NCBI RefSeq assembly: GCF_025574485.1
Contig: NZ_JAOBPO010000006.1
Location: 1-64,000 of the forward strand
Reading direction: 5' to 3'
DNA: 64,000 nucleotides
Source: Kordiimonas aquimaris
GTDB taxonomy: Bacteria > Pseudomonadota > Alphaproteobacteria > Sphingomonadales > Kordiimonadaceae
The translations under genes and the position numbers were made by a program. The first letter of the stretch is position 1, and every line of letters starts with the position of its first letter. The notes under the pieces were generated by a model. That model was given only the letters and a program-made list of their open reading frames with translations. It made no database searches and was not told the DNA's origin. Of this stretch, positions 25,569-34,143 are shown piece by piece.

Positions 25569-28500
25569 TGCGGAGTAGTGCTTTGAAATATGGGCGTATA
25601 TTGGCCATTCTTGTAAGTATCGTTATCTTTGGGTTAATTAGCGGTCTTTTATATCTCGATACAGGTGCGGGTAAGAGAAATCTTGTCAGTTTGGTAAATT
25701 CTTATTCTGTAAATGAAGACAGTGGGGTCACGCTTGGTGCCATTGAAGGCTCACTATACTCCGGTTTCAATATTTCCAGCATTTCTTTGTATGATGAAAA
25801 AGGTGTGTGGCTTGATATTGAAAATGCCGAAGTTGAATGGTCTTTTTATGCATTGTTAACCAAGCATATCAATATATCGGACATGGCTGTGCAGAAGGCG
25901 CACTTGAAGCGCTTCCCAACAACCCAAGCAACAACAACGAAGCGCACGCCAACTTCATTTACACTGCCTGTTTTGCCAGTTGATGTAAGCATTGACCGTT
26001 TCAATGTAAGCCGTATTGAAACGAACACCAGTATTTTGGGCAAGCAAGCCGTCTTTCAAAGTAAAGGCGCATTACATTACTCGAAAGAGTATGACACCGT
26101 AAAACTCAAGGCAGAATTGGTCAGCGACGGCAAGTATCAGGATCAAATAACTGTTGATATAGCAATAGATAAGCCGGCAAATACATTGTTCCTAGATATG
26201 ACAATGGAGGGCCCAAAGGGCGGTGTGTTTGGGCCAATAATAGGGATTAGCCCCGAATATGATGTTGTTGCAAACTTAGACGGGGAAGGTGCGCTAGATA
26301 GCTGGAAAGGGGTGCTGTTAGCTCGCGTTGACACAACGGAGATTGCTAACGCCACACTTGAAACGGCAGGTCCAACATTAACTCTTCGAGCAAATTTAAA
26401 TGGCGGGAACTTTATTCCAGACACAGGTGCTGCATTGTTTGGCCGTACTGCAACATTGGCCATTGATGTTAAGCCCGCTGAGAAAGCAGAAGAGCGGTAT
26501 GTATCGGTTGCGCTTCAGGCAGAAACGATAACCTTGGATGTCACAGGTTATGTAGCGCCAGACAATATAACGAAGACACGATCTCTTGGATATTCGCTCA
26601 AAATCATAGATGCAGAGCCTTTTAACCGCTTTTTAAAACCAGTTCATATTCGCCCATTCACACTGCAAGGTAAGCTTGAGCGTGTGAATGAAAACGTAAG
26701 CCTTTCAGGTGATTTTGCGACACTCTCCTTCTCGTATGAAGAAGGCCAGTTAAATGCAGACTTGGGCGGAGAGTTTTTGGCTGATTTTACGCATGGAGCA
26801 ATAGATTTAGATACAAAAGGGATCATATCCAACATTAGCGGAGACAACCTTTCTTGGGATCAGGATGTTGTTGCCGGAGGGCTTGACTGGTCAGTTGGAG
26901 CTACGATTGACAGCCAGGATTTTGGTGTGGCTATCCATCAACTATCATTAACGAATGCGCTTATTGACTTTAGCAGTAAAGGGGAAGTGGCGGGTGAACT
27001 GTATCCTCTTCAGGCGTCTTTGGATGTATCGCTTAAGGATATTAGCACTGTGTTACCTATGGCTACAGGCCGTGTAAGAATGTTGGCAGAATTTCAAAAA
27101 GATAGTCAGAATAGTTTGCTTGAAGTAGTGGCTTCGGCCGATGCCGATGAATTAACGTTCGAGGATCCCAGTTTAAATGCTTTCATAGGAGCTAAACCGA
27201 CAGCCAATCTAAAAACACAGTTGAAAAATGATGGCTCTGTGTCGCTGTCTAGCTTGTCAGTTAAAGGTTCTTCTTTGCTATTGCAGGCAACAGCTGACAT
27301 ATCATCCGATCAGGAAATACAAAGTTCTGCGTTTGAACTGGACTTGATTGAGTTGGAAAAGATCAACGAACTGGACGGCATGAGCTTGGCCGGAGGCGTT
27401 AATATTGCAGGTAACCTTTCAGGTCCAGTGAAGTCGCCCACGGTTAAGGTGGAAACTGAATTGAGTGAGCTGACACTGCAGGCAATAAGGTTGCAAAACC
27501 TTAAGCTACAGCTGGAGGCTTCTAATATATTGGCAACGCCTGATGGTACAGTAACAATTCGCAGTGATACGAGTGCAGGAGAGCTGATTGCTACGGCCGT
27601 GATGACAAGTGATGCACGGAACAGGTTTATCATTCCGAAACTTGATGTTTTACTCGGTCACTATAGTGTTACAGGAAAATTGGAGAAGCCAATTGGGCAA
27701 CCGTTTATCGGTGCAATAAACGTAGTGACAAGCAATCAGGTTGCTTCAAGCAAGTTGCCATTTGGTCATGTAACCAGCGATATTACATTAGCTAATATTA
27801 ACGAAAAACAACAAGTGGAAGTCTCCGCCGCGCTTAAAGACTTTGTGGTGCCGCTAAAGGTCTCTGATTTTGCAAGTGTTGAGTCTGGTATAGTTTCTGC
27901 AAAATTGTTGCTTGATGATACTCTCTCAAGCATTGAAGGCAATATTTTGTTAACAGACGTATTCCACCCAGACATACAAATAGATCATGCGGCCATAGCG
28001 TTGAATGGCACAAAGGATGCAATAAACTACACGACCCAGATCCAGAAGACGAAATTAAACGCCTATGATATCACTCTATTTGGCGACATTTCATTAAAAC
28101 CCGATGATAAACGCGTCAGCTTGTCTTTAGATGGCACATTGGGTGACACGGTTGTTCGTACCTCGCAGCCTATCTTGTCAAGGTTTTCGGCTGATGCGCT
28201 AGAGATTGAACCATTTTCAATAACGCTGGGGAATGGCGAAATCCTTGGAGATATTACTTTATCCAGCGAGCAAGCTCACTTGCAGGTTAAGGCAAAAAAT
28301 GCTGACCTTGGATCGTTCTATACCATGTTCCCAAGTTTGCCTGTATTAGGTGTGCTAGATGGAAGTGTGGCGCTAACAACGGAGCAAGGACGCTCAGAAG
28401 GTGTGATTGATCTTACTTTGTCTGAAGTTCAAGCGAGCGGTGGTGCTGTTGCTCTGGATGAAAATCTATTGATTGCATTAGATGGCAAATTATCCGATGG

Positions 28501-29911
28501 AATAACCACAATAGATGGCAAGATTATCTTGGCTGATACTTTACGTTCCAGTTTTTCTGCTGCAATACCTTTAAGAATGAAAGTTAACTCACTGGAATAT
28601 GTTTTACCTCAAGACGAAGCCATAAACGGCGAAATAAATTGGCAAGGCAACATTGGTGCTATTTGGCCAATGTTTGAAATGATAAATCATGATCTGGATG
28701 GTGTGATAACGGCAAAACTTAACTTGAGTGGGACACTGGGAAGCCCGGACATTGACGGAGACGTTAATTTAAACGGTGGGAGTTACGATAATACGCAGAC
28801 AGGTTTTGTCGCTGAAAATATTCAACTGGGAGCGACAATTGCCGACCGGCGCCTGACCATAGATCAATTAACCGCTACTGATGGAGGTGCAGGCCAAATC
28901 GAAGCAAGTGGTTCTGTTTTGATACTTGAAAATTTCTTACTAGACGCAGATGCCTCTTTATCTCTTAAGGAAGTGAATTTAGTGCGCCAACCAGAGATAG
29001 CGATTAAGGCTTCGTCTACCCTCAATTATGTTAAGCAGGGAGCTGATACGAGTTTAATGGGTGATGTTGTTGTGGAGAGCGCCAACATAGGGTCAGTTTT
29101 GCAAAGCCAGCCTTCAATCGTAGAACTTGATGTACGCGAAATAAATGGACAAACTGGCGAAAGTGACATTGTTAACAATGATTACCCTCGCGCATTCCCT
29201 CCGACACAGTTGGATATCAATTTCACCGTTCCCAACAGGCTGTTTATTCGCAGTTACGGATTGGATTCGGAATGGTCGTCGCAACTCAAAATTTCAGGTT
29301 CTTCGGAAGAACCTATAGTTAAAGGGACAGCAAACTTACTGCAGGGAACGTTTGATTTTTCAGGCAAGCGTTTTAGCCTAACCAAGGGTGATCTATTGTT
29401 TCAGGGGGATGATGTTGATGATCCGGTGCTGAATATCAGCGCGGAACATCAATTACCAAACCTTACGGCCATACTTTCAATTCAGGGCAGAGCGTCTGAA
29501 CCAACACTTGAAATCAGTTCCGTGCCCAGCTTTCCGCAAGATGAGATATTATCTCGTGTCTTCTTTGGTACATCAGTGGCTGCATTATCACCGATAGAAG
29601 GAGTTCAGCTTGCATCAACGATACATTCATTCACAAATGGCGGTGGGCAGGGTGTTTTGGGTAATGTGCGACGCACGTTGGGTGTTGATAGGTTATCGAT
29701 CAACCAATCAGCAGGCCGTGATTATGGTACGACAATAACAGGCGGGAAATATCTCACGGACAATATCTATGTTGAGGTAACATCGGCGCCCGCAACACAG
29801 GAAACGGCAACGGCTGTTGAGGTGGGGCTAACTAAGAATTTATCTCTGATTACACGGAGAACACTTGATCATGACAGCAATCTGGCGATCCGGTGGTCCT
29901 GGAATTACTAG
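25568..29911 (+). CDS. tamB: TamB-type translocation and assembly module protein (AsmA-like)
   Basis: 1447 residues. An N-terminal signal anchor (ILAILVSIVIFGLISGLLYL, ~residues 11-30) is followed by a long run of beta-strands forming the periplasm-spanning hydrophobic groove of AsmA/TamB/VPS13-like proteins. The C-terminal ~350 residues carry the DUF490/TamB domain: LDINFTVPNRLFIRSYGLD, then GTFDFSGKRFSLTKGDLLF, DDPVLNISAEHQ and DEILSRVFFGTSVAALSP, with WSWNY at the end. Length is in the usual 1200-1500 range. The ATG overlaps the tamA stop by one base, showing translational coupling. It partners TamA and is now thought to carry phospholipids to the outer membrane as well as aid protein assembly. 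A long inverted repeat follows the stop by four bases. Confidence 0.9.
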   Translation: MRSSALKYGRILAILVSIVIFGLISGLLYLDTGAGKRNLVSLVNSYSVNEDSGVTLGAIEGSLYSGFNISSISLYDEKGVWLDIENAEVEWSFYALLTKHINISDMAVQKAHLKRFPTTQATTTKRTPTSFTLPVLPVDVSIDRFNVSRIETNTSILGKQAVFQSKGALHYSKEYDTVKLKAELVSDGKYQDQITVDIAIDKPANTLFLDMTMEGPKGGVFGPIIGISPEYDVVANLDGEGALDSWKGVLLARVDTTEIANATLETAGPTLTLRANLNGGNFIPDTGAALFGRTATLAIDVKPAEKAEERYVSVALQAETITLDVTGYVAPDNITKTRSLGYSLKIIDAEPFNRFLKPVHIRPFTLQGKLERVNENVSLSGDFATLSFSYEEGQLNADLGGEFLADFTHGAIDLDTKGIISNISGDNLSWDQDVVAGGLDWSVGATIDSQDFGVAIHQLSLTNALIDFSSKGEVAGELYPLQASLDVSLKDISTVLPMATGRVRMLAEFQKDSQNSLLEVVASADADELTFEDPSLNAFIGAKPTANLKTQLKNDGSVSLSSLSVKGSSLLLQATADISSDQEIQSSAFELDLIELEKINELDGMSLAGGVNIAGNLSGPVKSPTVKVETELSELTLQAIRLQNLKLQLEASNILATPDGTVTIRSDTSAGELIATAVMTSDARNRFIIPKLDVLLGHYSVTGKLEKPIGQPFIGAINVVTSNQVASSKLPFGHVTSDITLANINEKQQVEVSAALKDFVVPLKVSDFASVESGIVSAKLLLDDTLSSIEGNILLTDVFHPDIQIDHAAIALNGTKDAINYTTQIQKTKLNAYDITLFGDISLKPDDKRVSLSLDGTLGDTVVRTSQPILSRFSADALEIEPFSITLGNGEILGDITLSSEQAHLQVKAKNADLGSFYTMFPSLPVLGVLDGSVALTTEQGRSEGVIDLTLSEVQASGGAVALDENLLIALDGKLSDGITTIDGKIILADTLRSSFSAAIPLRMKVNSLEYVLPQDEAINGEINWQGNIGAIWPMFEMINHDLDGVITAKLNLSGTLGSPDIDGDVNLNGGSYDNTQTGFVAENIQLGATIADRRLTIDQLTATDGGAGQIEASGSVLILENFLLDADASLSLKEVNLVRQPEIAIKASSTLNYVKQGADTSLMGDVVVESANIGSVLQSQPSIVELDVREINGQTGESDIVNNDYPRAFPPTQLDINFTVPNRLFIRSYGLDSEWSSQLKISGSSEEPIVKGTANLLQGTFDFSGKRFSLTKGDLLFQGDDVDDPVLNISAEHQLPNLTAILSIQGRASEPTLEISSVPSFPQDEILSRVFFGTSVAALSPIEGVQLASTIHSFTNGGGQGVLGNVRRTLGVDRLSINQSAGRDYGTTITGGKYLTDNIYVEVTSAPATQETATAVEVGLTKNLSLITRRTLDHDSNLAIRWSWNY

Positions 29912-29914
29912 ATA

Positions 29915-29965
29915 CTAAAGTGAAGATGTAATTTTTGTCGTATAAGTTTACGATCTTCACTTTAG
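29915..29965. terminator. Long inverted repeat after tamB (probable terminator)
   Basis: CTAAAGTGAAGAT pairs exactly with ATCTTCACTTTAG, and four more pairs (GTAA/TTAC) extend inward past a one-base bulge. It is followed by CTGTTTCTCAGTTTTC. It is AU-rich for a terminator but very stable in length, and could act in both directions between tamB and the minus-strand unit. Confidence 0.6.
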
Positions 29966-30070
29966 CTGTTTCTCAGTTTTCTTTGCTTAGCAGTCTATAA
30001 GTATGATTGATAAACCTATGGCGCGGTGTGAGTCCTGCAACGGAGCTATGCTAGAGAAAATAGAACAAGC

Positions 30071-30090
30071 TTTCTCAGTGTTTTGAGAAA
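30071..30090 (-). terminator. Weak hairpin downstream of the minus-strand unit
   Basis: TTTCTCA / TGAGAAA stem with a six-base loop, ~35 bases beyond the stop of the small minus-strand gene. On the minus strand it is followed by GCTTGTTCTATTTTC. A possible terminator; low GC. Confidence 0.35.
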
Positions 30091-30125
30091 CGGGTAACTA
30101 TGAGCTTCAGGTAAAGTCAAACAAC

Positions 30126-30503
30126 TTAGCGCAACTCATGTGTACCTTCATCTTCCACTTCTGGATCACAATTGATGATTTCGCCAGAAGGGCTCTTCAC
30201 ATTAATTGCCACATGATAATTAATAGGGCTTTCATTCTCGTTCTTATTTGCATTTATGATCTTTATCGAATTGCCGTCAGGAGCAAAGGACGGTGCAGTG
30301 AAGCTGCCTTCCGGAGGCTGAGGTTTGACGCCCCATGAGTGGATATTGTAACCAGATGTCTTAAGAAAGATTTCAATTGTAGATGTACCTTGTGGTATAA
30401 TAACCGGCCCGGCCTTGGGCTCGTTACATTCTGGGTTGTGCCAATAGTAATGCTTTTCTTTTTCAATCGTTAGATAATAAGTCTTGGATAGGTCAGCGTT
30501 CAT
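30126..30503 (-). CDS. Small unrecognised protein coupled to the STAND-like regulator
   Basis: 125 residues, no signal peptide or membrane span. The sequence looks like a compact beta-sandwich: alternating strands (TYYLTIEKEKHYYW, STIEIFLKTSGYNIHSW, NYHVAINVKSPSGEI), many aromatic residues and a short acidic tail (DPEVEDEG). Two cysteines are near residues 31 and 112. I do not recognise a family. AAGGAG seven bases before the ATG at 30503 sets the start. Its first 11 bases overlap the end of the large winged-helix/STAND-like gene, so the two are made from one transcript and probably act together, for example as a ligand-binding or effector partner. That link is inference from the overlap. Confidence 0.7.
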   Translation of the reverse strand: MNADLSKTYYLTIEKEKHYYWHNPECNEPKAGPVIIPQGTSTIEIFLKTSGYNIHSWGVKPQPPEGSFTAPSFAPDGNSIKIINANKNENESPINYHVAINVKSPSGEIINCDPEVEDEGTHELR

Positions 30504-33500
30504 GAGAATCTCCTTTTGCATCTGCTTGTAGGTAAGGTGTGTCGGTAGTGCCGATAGGTAAAAATGTCGACAAGTCAGGATTTCGATAACTCGTTGCCAT
30601 TAACTTGGCAGAAATTCCCTGATCGATCTCTGGTGATGCTAGTAGCTGAGAAAGAGCAAGAAGCAAGGCTTGCACCTTTGGAGGTCTTGGGTCTTTGGTT
30701 GCTTGGGTCAGTTTGACACCGGCCTCCCTAAGGTCTGCAGCAAAGTCAGGCTTACTGCCATCACAGCAAAAGCTGATTAACTGAGCCTTGGTGACCAGTA
30801 ATTCGGCGTTTAGCGTAATAGCTTGCGCGGTATCCTGAGCGATCATACTTTGGGCGTCTATTGCTCTGTCTATCATGACGATTGCTGCTGAATTTTGATT
30901 CATAGCAGCAAACAGGCGCGCTTGTTCCTGTTGAATAAGAGGTATAAAGTCTTCAGCTGTATCTAGTGATATCGTTGCATACAACGCAGACGCCTCGCTT
31001 ATTTGATTGAGCCCTTCATCAATCATATTCAAGTGGCGTAACACCTTTGTTCGCAATAACATCGACCAAAACATCCGTTGTTTGTAACGGTTGTTCATTG
31101 GGTCATTTGTCATTAGTTGCCTCAAATGGATCTGTGTGGCTTTGGTGTATTGATCGGCATATGTCAGCTCTCCAAGGTCATAGAGAGAGAGTGCCAAACG
31201 ATGCTCTAGAAGTGCGCGCTGACGCACCCTTTTGTAGTCATCAGGCACTGATGACTGAAGAGTTTTTGCTTCTGCGAGAGCAGTTTCATATATGATGCGC
31301 GCTTGCTTAAGCTGCCCGGTTTTCATCAACGTAGTGGCTTGCCAGGAAAGGGTATTCGCCAAACCAGAGCGAATTGTTGTGTCATTGGGGCGGCGCTGTA
31401 AAATCTGCTGTTTCATATCTGCAGAAAGGCCTAGATATTGTTCAGCAGCTCTAAGGTTACCAGTTTTTTCAGCAAGCGAGCCAAGGTTAGTTAAAGCATA
31501 TGATTTTTCGATGTGCCAATTAATATTTGAATTCTCTAATTCGATGAGTTGAGATGCGATATCAAGGTAGGTTTCCCAATGCTGTTTTACCGCAGCATAG
31601 TCACCTTGCTTGAATGGAATGTAACCTAGCCAATAGTGCGTGATCATGGCTTGCTCTAGTAGACTTGCCTTATTGAGAAACCCTTGGTGTGCACCATTCA
31701 ATAACGCTGCGCTATTTTCGAAAAAAGGAAGCGCTCGATCATATTCCAGTTTTTCGGTGCGAACTTGTCCCATAATATTCAGGGCTTCTGCCCATTGCGT
31801 AAGTGATTCTTCCGTCAACTGATCTGTACCAGCTGCTTCAAAATAGTCTTGTGCTCGGGCACCAACAATTTCGATAAGTTCCAGCTTGTCAATCGGTTCA
31901 AGCTTTTGCTTCAAATCATGCAATACTGCTGAAATCAAGCTTTCAGCATTTTGCTTTGTCTGTTGCAACTGCGTATTCTTTTGAATAAGCGAATAGCTAA
32001 GGGCCGCTAACCCTATAGCTGCTGAACTAATCACTCCGATTGCAGTGTGCCGTATTCTTTTTCTGCGAGACATTTGAGCAGCAGATTTTTCAATGAATGT
32101 TAATTCATGCGGAAGAAACGCATATGAAGGATGATGCGATATCTGTCGTGCCTTGTTTGCGGTTTCCCGCGATATGCCAAGGTATCTCTCCTGTTTGTCA
32201 TGGGATTTCCAGCGGTCAGCGGCCGTTTTAAGGTCATGGCGGGCGTACATTGTTTCGATATTAGTGCCTAGCCACGTGCTGCATATGCTCCATTTTTCAA
32301 TAAGGCCGCGGTGTGCCAGTTGGACGCCAATCCAACCATCAACGATCGTTGCTTTTAAAATATTACTGTCGATAAGCTTTGCAATTAGTTGTTTTTCACT
32401 ATCGCTTCCAAGCGTGTTTAATAGCATGGGGTCGGCGCAGACCAAATCATCTCCGGCTGCATTCAATTTTATGAAAGAAACAATTAGATATGAAAGACTT
32501 CTTCGTTCTTTTTCTGAAACTTCAGCCAGTACCTCGTCTGCTTGTTTCGCAAGAAATCCTGCAACACCACCCATTTGGCGATATTGTCTAAATGTAATTC
32601 TGTTTTGAGACCTACCATGGTAGAGGTAGAATAGCATCTCCTGTATAGCCCCTACAGGGACTTGCTGCTTAGATATATCGTGAACAATTATCGCATCAAG
32701 TGGTTCGCGGGCTGTTTCATCAAAATCAAATTCAAGACCTGCCGCAATTGCTGGAAAGCGTAGAACATCTTCTATTTCGCTTTGATTGAATTCTGGGACT
32801 GTATATCGAAATGCTCGTGCAAAGTTGACAGAACATTGATGTAAAATTTTTTTACTTGCAGGTTTAGCTGCTGTAATTAAGCGAAAATATCCACTTTCGC
32901 TTAATTTAGATAAAAGGAGACCTAACAAAGCAATATACTTTGTTGATCCACAATCTAACGGAATATTAAGATGATCAATTATAAGCGTTGATAGCTTATC
33001 TGTCGGTGCTTTATGTTGGTTTTTCCTGAATGCAACATTTAGTAAGTCCGCGGCACCGGTATCTCCCTCTAAGGATGAGACTAACAATTGTTCATAGTGA
33101 GACCGCGTTTTGTCCCTACTCATTAAGCCTTCTTGGAATAACCAATATAGTAGGGCTTGATGAGGGGCTATCTCTGCATGTTCCAAAAAATCGAATAGAT
33201 ATATTCCGCTCAGTTTACCCGCACAGCTTTCAGTTTTGTTTAGATATGGAATGATTCCTGCCTTGAGAAGCGAACTAACGCCGCATCGTGGTGCTCCTAC
33301 GATGTGAATCCATGGGGTAGTTTTTCCGGATAATAAATATAGATGCTTGCTAATTTCTTCGATAACTTGAGTGCGACCAAAAAAAATTGCGGCTTCGGTT
33401 GTGTCATATGATCGTTTACCCGGATATGGTGTTCGGTCTAGCCAGAAATCTACAGCTACCGATCCGGATAATCCAATCTCGCTAACTTCCGCTATAATCA

Positions 33501-33792
33501 TGTACCCTTTGCGAGGGATTGTTTTGATGTATTTGGGTGCTTTTGCTTGATCGCCCAAAAACCGTCTCAGTTCTGCGACACATTTGTGGACAGGGTTGTC
33601 CCCTAGGGCCTTGTTTGACCAACAAAGCTCAAGCAGCTTTTCTGCACTTAACACCCTACCGCGACGGCTGCATAATATCACCAACACATCCATTAAGCGT
33701 GGCTGGATATATGTCGGGCCTGACGGCAAATGAACCAGGTTTTTCTGGGGTTCAACAAGCAAGTCATCAAGATAAAAAGCTGTATTAATCAT
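30493..33792 (-). CDS. Membrane-spanning winged-helix / nSTAND-like / TPR regulator
   Basis: 1099 residues in four parts. (1) Residues ~1-105: OmpR/CadC-type winged helix (YIQPRLMDVLVILCSRRGR, KYIKTIPRKGYMIIAEV). (2) ~125-560: an nSTAND1-like region starting AIFFGRTQVIEEISKHL, with a P-loop position reading VGAPRCGVSSLLKAG and LSTLIIDHLNI as Walker B-like. The P-loop lysine is replaced by Val (GAPRCGVS), so ATP binding is doubtful. (3) ~580-602: one membrane span (TAIGVISSAAIGLAALSYSL). (4) ~610-1099: helical TPR-like repeats (WHIEKSYALTNLGSLAEKTG; AEQYLGLSADMK), predicted periplasmic. The layout is that of a CadC-like membrane-bound one-component sensor with a large TPR receptor domain. The start at 33792 gives a normal winged-helix N-terminus; an upstream ATG at 33912 would add 40 residues. 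It overlaps the small gene downstream and diverges from the gene at 34144. Confidence 0.8.
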   Translation of the reverse strand: MINTAFYLDDLLVEPQKNLVHLPSGPTYIQPRLMDVLVILCSRRGRVLSAEKLLELCWSNKALGDNPVHKCVAELRRFLGDQAKAPKYIKTIPRKGYMIIAEVSEIGLSGSVAVDFWLDRTPYPGKRSYDTTEAAIFFGRTQVIEEISKHLYLLSGKTTPWIHIVGAPRCGVSSLLKAGIIPYLNKTESCAGKLSGIYLFDFLEHAEIAPHQALLYWLFQEGLMSRDKTRSHYEQLLVSSLEGDTGAADLLNVAFRKNQHKAPTDKLSTLIIDHLNIPLDCGSTKYIALLGLLLSKLSESGYFRLITAAKPASKKILHQCSVNFARAFRYTVPEFNQSEIEDVLRFPAIAAGLEFDFDETAREPLDAIIVHDISKQQVPVGAIQEMLFYLYHGRSQNRITFRQYRQMGGVAGFLAKQADEVLAEVSEKERRSLSYLIVSFIKLNAAGDDLVCADPMLLNTLGSDSEKQLIAKLIDSNILKATIVDGWIGVQLAHRGLIEKWSICSTWLGTNIETMYARHDLKTAADRWKSHDKQERYLGISRETANKARQISHHPSYAFLPHELTFIEKSAAQMSRRKRIRHTAIGVISSAAIGLAALSYSLIQKNTQLQQTKQNAESLISAVLHDLKQKLEPIDKLELIEIVGARAQDYFEAAGTDQLTEESLTQWAEALNIMGQVRTEKLEYDRALPFFENSAALLNGAHQGFLNKASLLEQAMITHYWLGYIPFKQGDYAAVKQHWETYLDIASQLIELENSNINWHIEKSYALTNLGSLAEKTGNLRAAEQYLGLSADMKQQILQRRPNDTTIRSGLANTLSWQATTLMKTGQLKQARIIYETALAEAKTLQSSVPDDYKRVRQRALLEHRLALSLYDLGELTYADQYTKATQIHLRQLMTNDPMNNRYKQRMFWSMLLRTKVLRHLNMIDEGLNQISEASALYATISLDTAEDFIPLIQQEQARLFAAMNQNSAAIVMIDRAIDAQSMIAQDTAQAITLNAELLVTKAQLISFCCDGSKPDFAADLREAGVKLTQATKDPRPPKVQALLLALSQLLASPEIDQGISAKLMATSYRNPDLSTFLPIGTTDTPYLQADAKGDSHER

Positions 33793-34143
33793 ATGCTTCT
33801 GACCAACTGGGGTATTGAGCCTGAGGATGTAAACCAACGCCAATATGTTTGTTTTAAAGTCACCACCATCTTGATCTTTTTGAGTTAATATACAATCAAA
33901 AAGAGCATACATAAGCTTGTAGATTAATAAAAATTAACCGTAAGTTAAGTGAGAAATTATGGTTAATATATTGTTTTTATTTGATTATTTTCCTTGGTAA
34001 GATCGCAGTAAGAATAATCAATATCTTTGTAAGGACTACTCTCTTTAATTGTGTTTCGTTCCTAACCGTCATTACTGCAATCAATTTATCTCAACTCAGA
34101 ATGACAATATTAACACATTCTATAATTAGGAAAGAACAGACCA
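33793..34143. promoter_or_regulatory. AT-rich divergent promoter region with inverted repeat
   Basis: About 350 bases between the winged-helix regulator (-) and the 344-residue gene (+). It is very AT-rich. ATTAACC at 33933-33939 is mirrored by GGTTAAT at 33961-33967, and GTTAAGT lies between them. Such spaced arms (28 bases centre to centre) suit a winged-helix dimer, so this is a candidate operator for the regulator. If the regulator starts at 33912 instead, the gap is ~230 bases and still includes the repeat. Confidence 0.4.

Noticed and set aside
28205-28235. TTGAACC-like match inside tamB as a third ECF promoter
   Set aside because: No CGACTGA at the right distance and inside coding sequence.
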